Shown: positions 43,905-52,981 of the stretch, piece after piece | Layout: the number at the start of each line of letters is the position of its first letter | Numbering within the stretch: position 1 is the stretch's first letter | Assembly: GCA_028284445.1 (NCBI GenBank) | Contig: JANQRS010000029.1 | Location: 1 to 64,000 of the forward strand | Direction of reading: 5' to 3' | DNA from: Calditrichia bacterium | GTDB taxonomy: Bacteria > Calditrichota > Calditrichia > RBG-13-44-9 > J075 | Length of the DNA stretch: 64,000 nt | Position numbers and translations under genes: made by a program | Notes under the pieces: generated by a model | Databases searched by the model: none | What the model saw: only the letters and a program-made list of their open reading frames with translations | What the model was told of the DNA's origin: nothing

Positions 43905-46109
43905 ATGAACTGGTTGTCTCGCGTGATATGTATGGTGTTGATAGGAGGCTTCGTTGTTATGACAGCCCAGGAGAAGAAGCAGTTAACAATTGATGATATT
44001 TACAGTTCGGAAAAGTTTAAGGGCCGGACGGTTGCCAATATCCAGTGGTTGCCCAATGGTTCCGCATTTACTTTTACTAAGGCCAATGCCGAATCCGGTT
44101 TGCGCGATGTCTATCGACACGACGTCAAAAGCGGTAAAGAGATGCTCATCCTTGAAGCCGGCAGCTTGACGTACAAGAATGAGCCGGTTGAGATGAGCGA
44201 GTATCACACCACCGGCAATCAAAATCACCTGCTGATCACCGGGCCGCAAAAGCAAATCTGGCGGCATTCCTACTCTGCCCCCTATTATCTCTACGATATT
44301 GATGAAAAGAAATTGATTGCTCTCGCCAATAACGATCCGGGTTTGCAGAACGTGCAGCTGGCGCCGGACGGCAAATCGGTTGCCTACGCCAAAGAAAATG
44401 ATCTATATGTCGCGGATGTTGAAACCGGGGTTTCAAAACGCCTCACGACAGATGGCTCATTCAACATTCTAAACGGTGTTTTCGACTGGGTGTATGAAGA
44501 GGAGTTTGGCCGGCCGGATGCGTTTCGCTGGTCCCCGGATGGTAAAAAGATTGCATTCTGGCGCACAGATCAAACTCGCGTGAAGTCATTCATCCTGCTG
44601 GATGAATTACCTTACTATGCCGTTGCAACTGAACTCAAATATCCCAAGGTTGGCGAGCAAAATGCCATCGTGAAAATCGGTGTGGTGGATATTGCCAGCG
44701 GCGAAACCAACTGGATCGATCTTGGCGAAAATGAAGACATCTATATTCCGCGCATTGAGTGGACCAACACCAAAAATGTATTGTCGCTACAGCGCATGAA
44801 TCGCAAGCAGAATCATCTTGAACTGCTGCTCGCCGATGTCACAAGCGGGAAAACCCGCACTATTCTTGAAGACAAGAACGAAGCCTGGGTTGATGTCACT
44901 GATGACTTCGTTTTTCTGCGCAAAAAAGATCGCTTTGTCTGGACCTCGGAAAAAAGCGGATATCGTCATATTTACCTGAACGACTATGATGGCAAGGAAT
45001 TAAAGCAGTTAACCAAGGGCGATTGGGAGGTTAGCTCCGTAATCGGCGTTGATGAAAAAGATGGTTGGGTCTATTTTTATGGTAAGAAGGACTCGCCGAT
45101 TCAGTTGCATCTCTATCGCGTGAAGCTCGATGGCAAAAAGCTCAGTCGGGTGTCGGCTAAGGGCGGTTGGCATACCGCTAACTTCGCGCCGAACTTCAAG
45201 CACTATGTCGGTTTCTCTTCCGATGCAAAGACACCAACCACCGTTACCTTACGTCGTAGCGATGGCCGTTCGGTGCGGGTTCTCGAAGACAACAAGATTA
45301 CCGCGCTGGCGGAATATAATATGGTTTACCCGGAATTTATGACGATCACCACCAGCGATGGTGTGGAGCTGAATGCCTACATGAGCAAACCGGCCAATTT
45401 TGATCCATCCAAAAAATACCCGGTATTGGTCTTTGGCTATGGTGGACCCGGTAGTCAGATGGTGGTTGATCGTTGGGGAAGTGGTAGCGCCTTCCGTCAT
45501 TTTCAGCGGGTTTTATGGCATCAAATGATGACGGAAAAGGGTTACATCATATTCTGTGTTGATAATCGCGGTACCGGCGGTCGAGGTAAAGCGTTCAAAA
45601 ATCTTGCGTATGGTGATTTGTCGAAATGGTCGGTTGCTGATCAGATTGAAGGCGCCAAGTATCTGCAAGGCTTGCCTTACGTCGAGAAGGATCGCATTGG
45701 TTTCTGGGGCTGGAGCGGCGGTGGCTATCTTGCCTGTATGATCCAAACCCGCGCACATGAGTACTTTAAAACCAGCGTTGCTGTTGCCCTGGTAAGCGAT
45801 TTCCGAAACTACGATACAATCTGGACGGAACGTTACATGGGCTTGCTGAGTGAAAACAAGGCTGGTTATGATGCCGCTGATGTGCTCAGCACTGCCGGAC
45901 AACTGGAAGGCAATCTATTGCTCATTCATGGCAGTGGTGACGACAATGTGCATCCGCAGAATACCATGCAGCTGGTTGACAAATTTATTGCAGAAAATCG
46001 TCAGTTCGATTTAATGATATATCCCAATCGTAATCATCGCATCAGCGGCGGGAACACCTCGGGTCATCTGTTTACGCTGATTACGAATTATCTGCTGGAA
46101 AATTTGTAG
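43905..46109 (+). CDS. Dipeptidyl peptidase IV-type S9 peptidase
   Basis: 734 aa; GGAG precedes the ATG at 43905 by 6 bases. Signal peptide (IGGFVVMTAQ). The N-terminal DPPIV beta-propeller (about 40-480) carries DWVYEEEFG, the Glu motif that binds the free N-terminus of the peptide. The catalytic domain has GFWGWSGGGYLA (Ser near residue 602), SGDDNVH (Asp) and NRNHRISG (His). Removes X-Pro or X-Ala dipeptides from peptides outside the cytoplasm. Ends before a terminator; alone in its transcript. Confidence 0.96.
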   Translation: MNWLSRVICMVLIGGFVVMTAQEKKQLTIDDIYSSEKFKGRTVANIQWLPNGSAFTFTKANAESGLRDVYRHDVKSGKEMLILEAGSLTYKNEPVEMSEYHTTGNQNHLLITGPQKQIWRHSYSAPYYLYDIDEKKLIALANNDPGLQNVQLAPDGKSVAYAKENDLYVADVETGVSKRLTTDGSFNILNGVFDWVYEEEFGRPDAFRWSPDGKKIAFWRTDQTRVKSFILLDELPYYAVATELKYPKVGEQNAIVKIGVVDIASGETNWIDLGENEDIYIPRIEWTNTKNVLSLQRMNRKQNHLELLLADVTSGKTRTILEDKNEAWVDVTDDFVFLRKKDRFVWTSEKSGYRHIYLNDYDGKELKQLTKGDWEVSSVIGVDEKDGWVYFYGKKDSPIQLHLYRVKLDGKKLSRVSAKGGWHTANFAPNFKHYVGFSSDAKTPTTVTLRRSDGRSVRVLEDNKITALAEYNMVYPEFMTITTSDGVELNAYMSKPANFDPSKKYPVLVFGYGGPGSQMVVDRWGSGSAFRHFQRVLWHQMMTEKGYIIFCVDNRGTGGRGKAFKNLAYGDLSKWSVADQIEGAKYLQGLPYVEKDRIGFWGWSGGGYLACMIQTRAHEYFKTSVAVALVSDFRNYDTIWTERYMGLLSENKAGYDAADVLSTAGQLEGNLLLIHGSGDDNVHPQNTMQLVDKFIAENRQFDLMIYPNRNHRISGGNTSGHLFTLITNYLLENL

Positions 46110-46141
46110 CACGATTTAACATCGCAGAATTGAGTGAAACG

Positions 46142-46174
46142 CTGGTGTGCTGCTTTGCAGCACGCCGGTTTTTT
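46142..46174 (+). terminator. Rho-independent terminator after the DPP IV gene
   Basis: GGTGTGCTGC, loop TTT, GCAGCACGCC, then GGTTTTTT. One G-U pair in the stem. Confidence 0.85.
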
Positions 46175-46249
46175 GAAACATCCTTTTAGGGATATATCAT
46201 CAGCTGCCGGTATATTTAAGCAAAGTATGCTAATTCCCGAGGACTGATT

Positions 46250-46825
46250 TTGAATACGCATTCTCTTCTGCTGCTACAACTTGTTGGCGGATTGGCCGAG
46301 GCTGAGCTACGCCAGTTGGTCGGTCGTCTGCGAACTTCGGATGAAAGCGCATTCAAAGAACTCTTTGATGAATTTCAGCAGGGAATCTTCAGTTTCCTCC
46401 GCTACAAGATCGGCGACGCTGCAGTGGCAGAAGATGTTATCCAGGAAGTATTCATCAAGCTCTGGGAAAATCGGCATACCCTCGACGAAAGCCGCTCGAT
46501 TAAATCCTACCTCTTTACCATTGCTAATAATCTTGCCCTAAACAATCTTCGCCACCGCAAAGTTGTCATTCAATTTCAGCAAAAACAGCGACAGGAAGTC
46601 ACCAGCTATGCAGACTCTCCGGAAGCTGCGGCTGAAGCGAATGAATTGCGCGAAAAGCTCCTGCATCTGATTGCCGGCTTGCCGGAGAAAACCCGCGTGG
46701 TCTTTATGATGAGCCGATTTGATGAATTAGCCAACAAGGAGATCGCCGCTCGCCTTGAAATCAGTGTCAGCACTGTCGAAAACCACATGAACAAAGCCTT
46801 GCGGATACTTAGGGAGAACATTTAG
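46250..46825 (+). CDS. ECF sigma factor, FecI-like
   Basis: 191 aa from a TTG with GAGGA 6 bases upstream. Region 2 FLRYKIGDAAVAEDVIQEVFIKLWENRH and SYLFTIANNLALNNLRHRK; region 4 LPEKTRVVFMMSRFDELANKEIAARLEISVSTVENHMNKALR. This is the Bacteroidota-type FecI form that pairs with a FecR anti-sigma protein and a TonB receptor; both are at 48265 and 49244, but two unrelated genes and palindrome 6 lie between. Confidence 0.93.
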   Translation: MNTHSLLLLQLVGGLAEAELRQLVGRLRTSDESAFKELFDEFQQGIFSFLRYKIGDAAVAEDVIQEVFIKLWENRHTLDESRSIKSYLFTIANNLALNNLRHRKVVIQFQQKQRQEVTSYADSPEAAAEANELREKLLHLIAGLPEKTRVVFMMSRFDELANKEIAARLEISVSTVENHMNKALRILRENI

Positions 46826-46836
46826 TGTTTTCTTCT

Positions 46837-46880
46837 AATCCCCCCTGTATCTCCCCCCGGGGGGAGATACAGGGGGGATT
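46837..46880. repeat. Palindrome 6 of the C-rich hairpin family
   Basis: A perfect 44-bp palindrome (22 + 22) centred at 46858/46859; arm core AATCCCCCCTGTATCTCC. 12 bp after the ECF sigma stop, 72 bp before the MarR-GNAT start. May end or slow transcription between sigma and the rest of the locus. Confidence 0.96.
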
Positions 46881-46952
46881 GCTTGGTAGAAATATTTTCC
46901 TGCTTGCAATTACGTAACAAGTAACGTACTTTGTGAAAAACAAAGAGGACGT

Positions 46953-47921
46953 ATGGATATTATCAGAAATCTCGGGGAATTGGCACTTGGTAGCCGCCTG
47001 CGCCGCATGAGTAATACCCTCATGAACGAGACCCTCGCTATTTATCGATATCACCAATTTGACTTTGAGCCACGCTGGTTTCCGACCTTTTACTACCTGA
47101 ACGAAATTTATCCACAGGCGGTTGGGGTCACCGATATTGCTAAAGTAACCCGCGTGAGTCACCCTCTTATCAACCGCTTTGTTACCGAGCTCAAAAAGGC
47201 TGGCTATGTCGAAGAGGTGGCGGATGAGCATGATCGTCGTAAGCGTTTGATCAAACTCAGTTATAGCGGCAATGAGTTGGGGCAACTATTGACGCCAATA
47301 TGGAATGAAATGGAGCTCAGCATACGAGATGTCATCTGTTCGGTTGAACCGGCAATGATGAAGTTGCTGGAATCCCTGGAAGACCGTTTTGAAGAAAAGG
47401 GCTTCCTGGATACCTATATGAGCCGCAATAAAACGCGTCGTTATCGGGCGATAGAGATACGCGTCAATGACCCAAAGTTTTTTGAAGAATTTCGGAAGAT
47501 TAATCTGGAATGGCTGGAAGAGTATTTTGGGGTCGAAGAACTTGATTTGAAGATCCTTGATAATCCCCGGAAGCTGATTGATGAGGGCGGCTATATTTTT
47601 AGCGCTATTCTCAATGATGAAGTGCTGGGCACATGTGCTTTGATGAATTTGGGAGATGGTGCTATGGAGCTCGGCAAAATGGGCGTCTACAAAAAAGCGC
47701 GCGGGATGCAAATTGGCAGAAAATTGCTTGATGTCGCAATTGACAAATCCCGCGAAATAGGGGCTAAAATCATCTTTCTGGAATCCAACAACCGATTAAA
47801 GAAAGCGTTGGATCTATATCGCCGAGCGGGATTTGAATTTACCGCCAAAAGTCATACCGGCGAATCCCATTATCAGCGCGCCAATGTATTTATGCGGCTT
47901 GATTTAGATGAAAATAGTTGA
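46953..47921 (+). CDS. MarR-type regulator fused to GNAT acetyltransferase
   Basis: 322 aa, GAGG before the start. Residues about 1-150 are a winged-helix MarR domain (GVTDIAKVTRVSHPLINRFVTELKKAGYV, the wing ADEHDRRKRLIKLSYSG). Residues about 165-318 are a GNAT domain with the acetyl-CoA loop MGVYKKARGMQIGRKLLDVAI and the later RRAGFEFT. Such fusions are known but of unknown role; the enzyme part may acetylate the ligand the regulator senses. It overlaps the next gene by 14 bp. Confidence 0.93.
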   Translation: MDIIRNLGELALGSRLRRMSNTLMNETLAIYRYHQFDFEPRWFPTFYYLNEIYPQAVGVTDIAKVTRVSHPLINRFVTELKKAGYVEEVADEHDRRKRLIKLSYSGNELGQLLTPIWNEMELSIRDVICSVEPAMMKLLESLEDRFEEKGFLDTYMSRNKTRRYRAIEIRVNDPKFFEEFRKINLEWLEEYFGVEELDLKILDNPRKLIDEGGYIFSAILNDEVLGTCALMNLGDGAMELGKMGVYKKARGMQIGRKLLDVAIDKSREIGAKIIFLESNNRLKKALDLYRRAGFEFTAKSHTGESHYQRANVFMRLDLDENS

Positions 47922-48141
47922 CCTGATCGCTTATCTGGCTCTGCTCATCAACTTTGCCTCGATGGGCATGGAAAACATGATTCGCCTGCGAATATTGTCG
48001 ATGATTGCCAATGCTCTCTATGTTGTTTATGGAATTTTTATTGCTGCCTATCCAATCGTCATTGGATGTTGTATCGCAATTGTGATTCACTCCTATGGTG
48101 TCTTCAAACTTCTACCCCGGAACCTTGCTGAAGATGCTTGA
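47908..48141 (+). CDS. YgjV-like small inner-membrane protein
   Basis: 77 aa, two to three membrane helices. Pattern DLIAYLALLINFASMGMENMIRLRILSMIANALYVVYGI followed by AYPIVIGCCIAIVIHS fits the short YgjV-type family of unknown function. Starts inside the last codons of the MarR-GNAT gene, so it is coupled to it. Confidence 0.78.
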   Translation: MKIVDLIAYLALLINFASMGMENMIRLRILSMIANALYVVYGIFIAAYPIVIGCCIAIVIHSYGVFKLLPRNLAEDA

Positions 48142-48264
48142 ACGTGCGGCCTGAATTTGATTTGTTCTTACCTTAATTTACCCCGCCTAATTTTTTTTCA
48201 TTCCGACTAGGTGCTTCGATCCACTGGCGTGTATTAGTATTGAAATTTACACAAAAGGCGGCAG

Positions 48265-49260
48265 ATGGAATCGAACTCTACATATCACGACTACGCGTTT
48301 ATCCGCAGATGGCTGGAAGGCAGCTTAAGTAGCGAAGAAGCAGCTGAATTCGAAAGCTGGTTGGCGGATCATCCGGAAGAAGTTGAATCCTTTGAGAAAT
48401 ATCGCTTGATCCTGGACACCGTTTCGGATATCGAACTGGCTGATGGCCTGGCTGCAGAAAAACGTTGGCATTCGCTAAGCCAGAAACTCGGAATGAATAA
48501 CGGTCATGCACAGCAAACACAATTCCCGGTTTGGCAGCGCTACCAACCCTATCTGCGAATTGCCGCCCTGTTTGTTTTGGCAGGTATGATTTGGCTGTGG
48601 TTGGCGGACAGTGGCATGACCACCGTTGAAGCGCCGTTTGGTAAACGGGTAGAAACCAGCTTGCCGGACGGCTCCATCGTCACGCTCAATGCCGGATCAA
48701 AATTGAGCTATAACGAAGCCACCTGGTCTGAGCGTCGCTTTTTGCAGCTGGAAGGAGAAGCCTATTTCGACGTGATTAAGGGTAGCGACTTCGTTGTTGA
48801 GTCCGGTCCGCTGGTAACCAGCGTATTGGGGACGGAGTTTATCGTTAATGCGAGATCGGAAGCCGTTGAGGTTGCCTGCTTTGAAGGTCGAGTTCGTGTT
48901 GGTATGAAATTTCGAACGATTGAAGCGGTTGTGCTGACTGCTGGATTTCGCACCAGTCGATTGGAAGATCACACGCTACAAATGCCGCAAGTCTTCGACA
49001 TGGCAACGCGCGATGCCTGGCGGCGTGGAGAGTTCTATTTCCAAGATGCACCCTTGGCCGAGGTGGCTGCGGAAATCGAACGTCAATTTGATTGCAAGAT
49101 TCAAATGGAGGCCGCGCTATCCGGACTGCAATTTAGCGGGAAATTTGATGATACTTCGCTGGATACAGCCCTGGAAATTATTTGCCTGCCGTTTGGCTTG
49201 GCTTATGATATTGAAAACTCGAACAACGTAGAGATCAAGAAAAATGATGAAGAAAAATAA
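48265..49260 (+). CDS. FecR-family anti-sigma/sigma regulator
   Basis: 331 aa, AAAGG before the ATG. N-terminal cytoplasmic domain (FIRRWLEGSLSSEEAAEFESWLADHPEE) that holds the ECF sigma factor, a single membrane helix (LRIAALFVLAGMIWLWLAD near 97-114), a periplasmic FecR domain (APFGKRVETSLPDGSIVTLNAGSKLSY, LEGEAYFDV, SVLGTEFIV) and the C-terminal DUF4974-like domain (YFQDAPLAEVAAEIERQFDCKI). It should sense the loaded TonB receptor encoded just downstream (17-bp overlap) and release the sigma factor at 46250. Confidence 0.95.
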   Translation: MESNSTYHDYAFIRRWLEGSLSSEEAAEFESWLADHPEEVESFEKYRLILDTVSDIELADGLAAEKRWHSLSQKLGMNNGHAQQTQFPVWQRYQPYLRIAALFVLAGMIWLWLADSGMTTVEAPFGKRVETSLPDGSIVTLNAGSKLSYNEATWSERRFLQLEGEAYFDVIKGSDFVVESGPLVTSVLGTEFIVNARSEAVEVACFEGRVRVGMKFRTIEAVVLTAGFRTSRLEDHTLQMPQVFDMATRDAWRRGEFYFQDAPLAEVAAEIERQFDCKIQMEAALSGLQFSGKFDDTSLDTALEIICLPFGLAYDIENSNNVEIKKNDEEK

Positions 49261-51859
49261 GGCCCGAAGCAGGGCTTCGTTGACGGTGCTTGTTACATTG
49301 CTGCTCTGTGCCTTCTGTTTTGGGCAGCCAATTGAAGACATCCGTATTTCCGGAAATTATGATAACGTCAAGCTGACGCGGGTGCTGGAAGCCATTGAAT
49401 CCCAAAGCGGTATTGCCTTCAGCTATGCCAGTTCTGATGTGGCATCTGTGATGATCACTTACAACTATCATAATGAACCATTGCTGTCCGTTGTGACCAA
49501 ACTGCTGAAGCCGAATGGATTGGCATACAAAGTTTTTCGCCAGAATGATAATATCGTCGTGTATCCAGCCTCGACAAGCAGGCGACGCCAGCAATCCAAT
49601 TTTACGGTCAGCGGATATATTCTCGATAAAGAGTCAGGCGAAGTACTGGTCGGCGCAAACATATATGACGTACGACGGCAAATCGGCACCAGCAGCAATA
49701 AATATGGTTTTTATAGCTTGACTTTGCCGGCCGATTCCACCGTTCTGGCGGCTGCCTACCTGGGATATAGAACGGAGTTATTCAACCAGAAACTAGATCG
49801 TGACGTTCAGCTAAACATCCACCTGGCGCCGCAAACTGTTAAGGGCGATACCATTTCGGTTGAAAATGAAATCACACCGGCTCAGCAGAAAACGGAGATG
49901 AGCTCGATTGATTTATCAATCAAGCAAATTCGTTCGGCCCCGGCGCTTGGTGGCGAAATTGACCTTGTAAAGGTTGTCCAGCTCCTGCCGGGGGTGCACG
50001 GCGGTAATGAAGGTAGCAGCGGACTGTATGTGCGCGGTGGCAGTCCAGACCAAAATCTGATTCTGATTGATGATGCCCCAATCTATAACGCCTCCCATCT
50101 CTTTGGCTTTGTGTCGGTGTTCAATACGGATGCGATTCACAATGTGAATCTCGTGAAGGGAGGATTCCCTGCACGTTATGGCGGACGTCTATCCTCGGTA
50201 GTTGATATTAGCATGAAAGAAGGCAATCGCCAGAAGTTTGAAGGGCGTGGAAGTATTGGTGTACTTGCTTCGCGGTTGACGCTTGAAGGGCCAATCTTAT
50301 CCAAGCGCACCTCTTTTTTGGTATCGGCCCGACGGACCTACCTCGATTTAGTAACACGTCCATTCTGGCAGGAGGACTTCAATCTAAACAAATTCCATTT
50401 TTATGATGCCAATATTAAGGTGAATCATACGCTTTCAGATCGCAATCGTCTATATCTTAGTTTTTATCGAGGCAGTGATCAGTTTGCCGCAAAAGATCTT
50501 GATCTGGATACCGAGCTTGGATGGGGCAATACGATTTCGACCTTTCGTTGGAATCACCTCTTTAACAAAAAGCTGTTTAGCAATACCACCCTCATTTACA
50601 GCAAATATAAATTCGAAACAACCACCAGCGAAGAACGCCGGGATCTCGAGGATAATGTGGTTTCCCGTTTTGACGGGGAGTACTTCTCCGGCGTGAGGGA
50701 CATGGTCGCAAAGATAGATTTTGACTATCTGCCAAATCCTCTGCACCAGATTAAGTTTGGTGCCGCTGCCACTCGTCATCGCTTCAGCCCTGGTATTTCT
50801 CAATATGTGGAGCAGCAAGGTCAGCGCAGTATTCTTGATACGCTATTAACGCCTACCGGTGATATCGACAGCTGGGAGTATAATTTTTATGCTGAAGATG
50901 ACATCCATTTTACTCGTCGCTTCTCGGTAAATGCCGGCGTTCATGCGGCACTTTACTATACCGGCGCAGCTTCCTATCGTTCAGTGGAGCCGCGGATATC
51001 GGCACGACTCCAATATCACAAGAATTGGGCATTTAAGGCATCCTTCGTCAATATGACTCAGAATATACACTTGCTAACCAATAGTGGTGTCGGCTTGCCA
51101 ACCGATCTGTGGGTGCCCGCGACCGACAAAATTAAGCCTCAGGAGTCCACGCAGCTGGCCGTAGGCGTTGCCGGAACAACGCTGGAAAATCGTTATGAAG
51201 TGAGTGTGGAAGGTTATTACAAAAAAATGGATCGCCTGATTGAATATCAGGAGGGCGCTAATTTCCTGAACCTGGCCGAGGATTGGCAGGATCAGGTTGC
51301 ATTTGGTGATGGGACCTCCTATGGGGTTGAATTTTTTGTCCACAAGAAATCGGGCACAACCACCGGCTGGCTCGGTTATACGCTGTCGAAAACAGAACGC
51401 GAATTTCCTGAGCTGAATTTTGGCCAGCCTTTCCCTTATCGCTACGATCGCCGTCATGACTTGAAGATGGTGGTGAATCATCGGTTATCAGATGCCTGGG
51501 AGCTGTCGGGCAACTGGGTCTTTGGAACAGGCAATGCCATTACCCTTGCGGCCACCGGCTATTTGCTGAATGATCCGGCCAGCGGGAGGCCCAATCTGTA
51601 TGCCCAGCCGAGCGGCTCACATTTCCGGTCCCGCAACGGGCATCGGATGAGTGCGAATCATCGCCTGGATCTTGCCCTACGCTATCATGTCACAAGCGAT
51701 TCCGGGCGCGAGCATTCTTTCTCGCTCAGCATCTATAATGCCTACAATCGCCGAAATCCCTATTTCATCTACTATTCATATGACGGCCTACAGCCGACGG
51801 CACGTCAGGTGACTTTATTCCCGATATTGCCATCGATTAGCTATAGTTTCGTTTTTTGA
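49244..51859 (+). CDS. FecA-like TonB-dependent receptor with STN signalling domain
   Basis: 871 aa. Signal peptide (CAFCFGQ), then an STN secretin/TonB short domain (about 30-110: VKLTRVLEAIESQSGIAFSY, VVTKLLKPNGLAYKVF) that contacts FecR, a CarboxypepD_reg-like module (SGYILDKESGEVLVGANIY), the plug (LPGVHGGNEGSSGLYVRGG, SPDQNLILIDDAPIYNASHLFGF) and a 22-strand barrel ending YSFVF. Overlaps fecR by 17 bp. Ligand unknown. Confidence 0.95.
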   Translation: MMKKNKARSRASLTVLVTLLLCAFCFGQPIEDIRISGNYDNVKLTRVLEAIESQSGIAFSYASSDVASVMITYNYHNEPLLSVVTKLLKPNGLAYKVFRQNDNIVVYPASTSRRRQQSNFTVSGYILDKESGEVLVGANIYDVRRQIGTSSNKYGFYSLTLPADSTVLAAAYLGYRTELFNQKLDRDVQLNIHLAPQTVKGDTISVENEITPAQQKTEMSSIDLSIKQIRSAPALGGEIDLVKVVQLLPGVHGGNEGSSGLYVRGGSPDQNLILIDDAPIYNASHLFGFVSVFNTDAIHNVNLVKGGFPARYGGRLSSVVDISMKEGNRQKFEGRGSIGVLASRLTLEGPILSKRTSFLVSARRTYLDLVTRPFWQEDFNLNKFHFYDANIKVNHTLSDRNRLYLSFYRGSDQFAAKDLDLDTELGWGNTISTFRWNHLFNKKLFSNTTLIYSKYKFETTTSEERRDLEDNVVSRFDGEYFSGVRDMVAKIDFDYLPNPLHQIKFGAAATRHRFSPGISQYVEQQGQRSILDTLLTPTGDIDSWEYNFYAEDDIHFTRRFSVNAGVHAALYYTGAASYRSVEPRISARLQYHKNWAFKASFVNMTQNIHLLTNSGVGLPTDLWVPATDKIKPQESTQLAVGVAGTTLENRYEVSVEGYYKKMDRLIEYQEGANFLNLAEDWQDQVAFGDGTSYGVEFFVHKKSGTTTGWLGYTLSKTEREFPELNFGQPFPYRYDRRHDLKMVVNHRLSDAWELSGNWVFGTGNAITLAATGYLLNDPASGRPNLYAQPSGSHFRSRNGHRMSANHRLDLALRYHVTSDSGREHSFSLSIYNAYNRRNPYFIYYSYDGLQPTARQVTLFPILPSISYSFVF

Positions 51860-51920
51860 TCGTCGCATCCAATTGCAGACTTGCAGATTTACAGATTTGA
51901 TAACACACTAAGGAGTCCCA

Positions 51921-52802
51921 TTGAAGAACCCTTTTCTCGCATTTGTCTTTATCCTCGGTATTTTTTTCTCAGCTTGTGAAGAAATGACAGATGTATCATT
52001 GCCTGAAGAAGAAACTTTGCTGGTAGTGAACAGTTTTTTTAATCCCGATAGCGAGTGGGCTGCTCATGTTACTTTGAGTCAAGACCGTTTAAATAACGAG
52101 GATTTTCGCTTTGTTGAAAATGCGACGGTCGAAGTCTGGCAAGGCAATAGCAAGGTGGCAGATCTTGATTATGCTGCTGATGGATTTTATCGTGCAGCAA
52201 ATGTGCGCCCCCGATCCGGGCTGACATATGAGCTACGTGTTTCCGCGCCGGATTTTCCTATGGTTACTGCCAGTGATGCGATTCCACCGCGAATAAGCAT
52301 TGCCTCTGTGGAGCTAGACACTCTGCAGGGATCAAGCGAGTTGGGTGAGACAAAACTGAATTTCCAGGTGACCGTCAGGGATCCCGGGAATGCCAGGAAT
52401 TACTATCTGATTCAGGTTTATGAGCAGCAGGAGTGGGGATCTTTCAGCCAGATATTCAGCAGTACCGATCAAGCTATCCTTGAAAGCAGTGCGAACGATG
52501 ATTTGGAAACCGGCGAGCACTACTTTGAAGCAGCTATTTTTGATGATGAGTTATTCAACGGAACAGATTATCCCCTGGATATCTCGCTTTCCTTGTTTCA
52601 GCATAACCCTGAATCTGATGGCGTATATATTGTTTTGCGATCGATCAGCGAAGCATATTATCGTTATTGGCGAACCGCCGATTTGCAATCGTATTTCGGG
52701 GAGAATCCCTTCGTCGAGCCAATCCTGATTTACAACAATATTGAAAATGGCATTGGGATTTTTGCGGGATTTGATTCGGATACGGTGCGGGTGGAACTGT
52801 AA
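51921..52802 (+). CDS. DUF4249 lipoprotein
   Basis: 293 aa from a TTG with AAGGAG upstream. Lipobox FFSAC. DUF4249 pattern: SLPEEETLLVVNSFFNPDSEWAAHVTLSQD, RSGLTYELRVSAPDFP, a middle Ig-like part and a C-terminal GIGIFAGFDSDTVRVEL. Partner of the TonB receptor upstream (61 bp), and paralogue of the gene at 16339; the C-terminal GIGIF..G..SDTV(F/R)V ending is shared by both. End of the FecR operon. Confidence 0.9.
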   Translation: MKNPFLAFVFILGIFFSACEEMTDVSLPEEETLLVVNSFFNPDSEWAAHVTLSQDRLNNEDFRFVENATVEVWQGNSKVADLDYAADGFYRAANVRPRSGLTYELRVSAPDFPMVTASDAIPPRISIASVELDTLQGSSELGETKLNFQVTVRDPGNARNYYLIQVYEQQEWGSFSQIFSSTDQAILESSANDDLETGEHYFEAAIFDDELFNGTDYPLDISLSLFQHNPESDGVYIVLRSISEAYYRYWRTADLQSYFGENPFVEPILIYNNIENGIGIFAGFDSDTVRVEL

Positions 52803-52844
52803 TACAGTTGTTGGGTGTTCGTTGTAAGTTCTGTGAAAGATGAA

Positions 52845-52945
52845 GGCTAACGCGACTTTTTAAGAATTGGCGCGAATAGTTCTGAAGATTTATTTCCCTT
52901 TGTTCAGGTTCTTTATTGGTGGATATTCATGTGTATTCGCGTACT
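52845..52945. repeat. Decayed dispersed inverted repeat
   Basis: ACGCGACTTTTTAAGAATTG at 52850 with GGCGCGAATAG, and on the - strand ACGCGAATACACATGAATATCC near 52945 written as two overlapping words. Related in wording to 4486-4600. No gene in this 180-bp gap. Confidence 0.4.
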
Positions 52946-52981
52946 GTTTTTGTGCGAAGCAATCCATGTTGTGGCTTAAGC

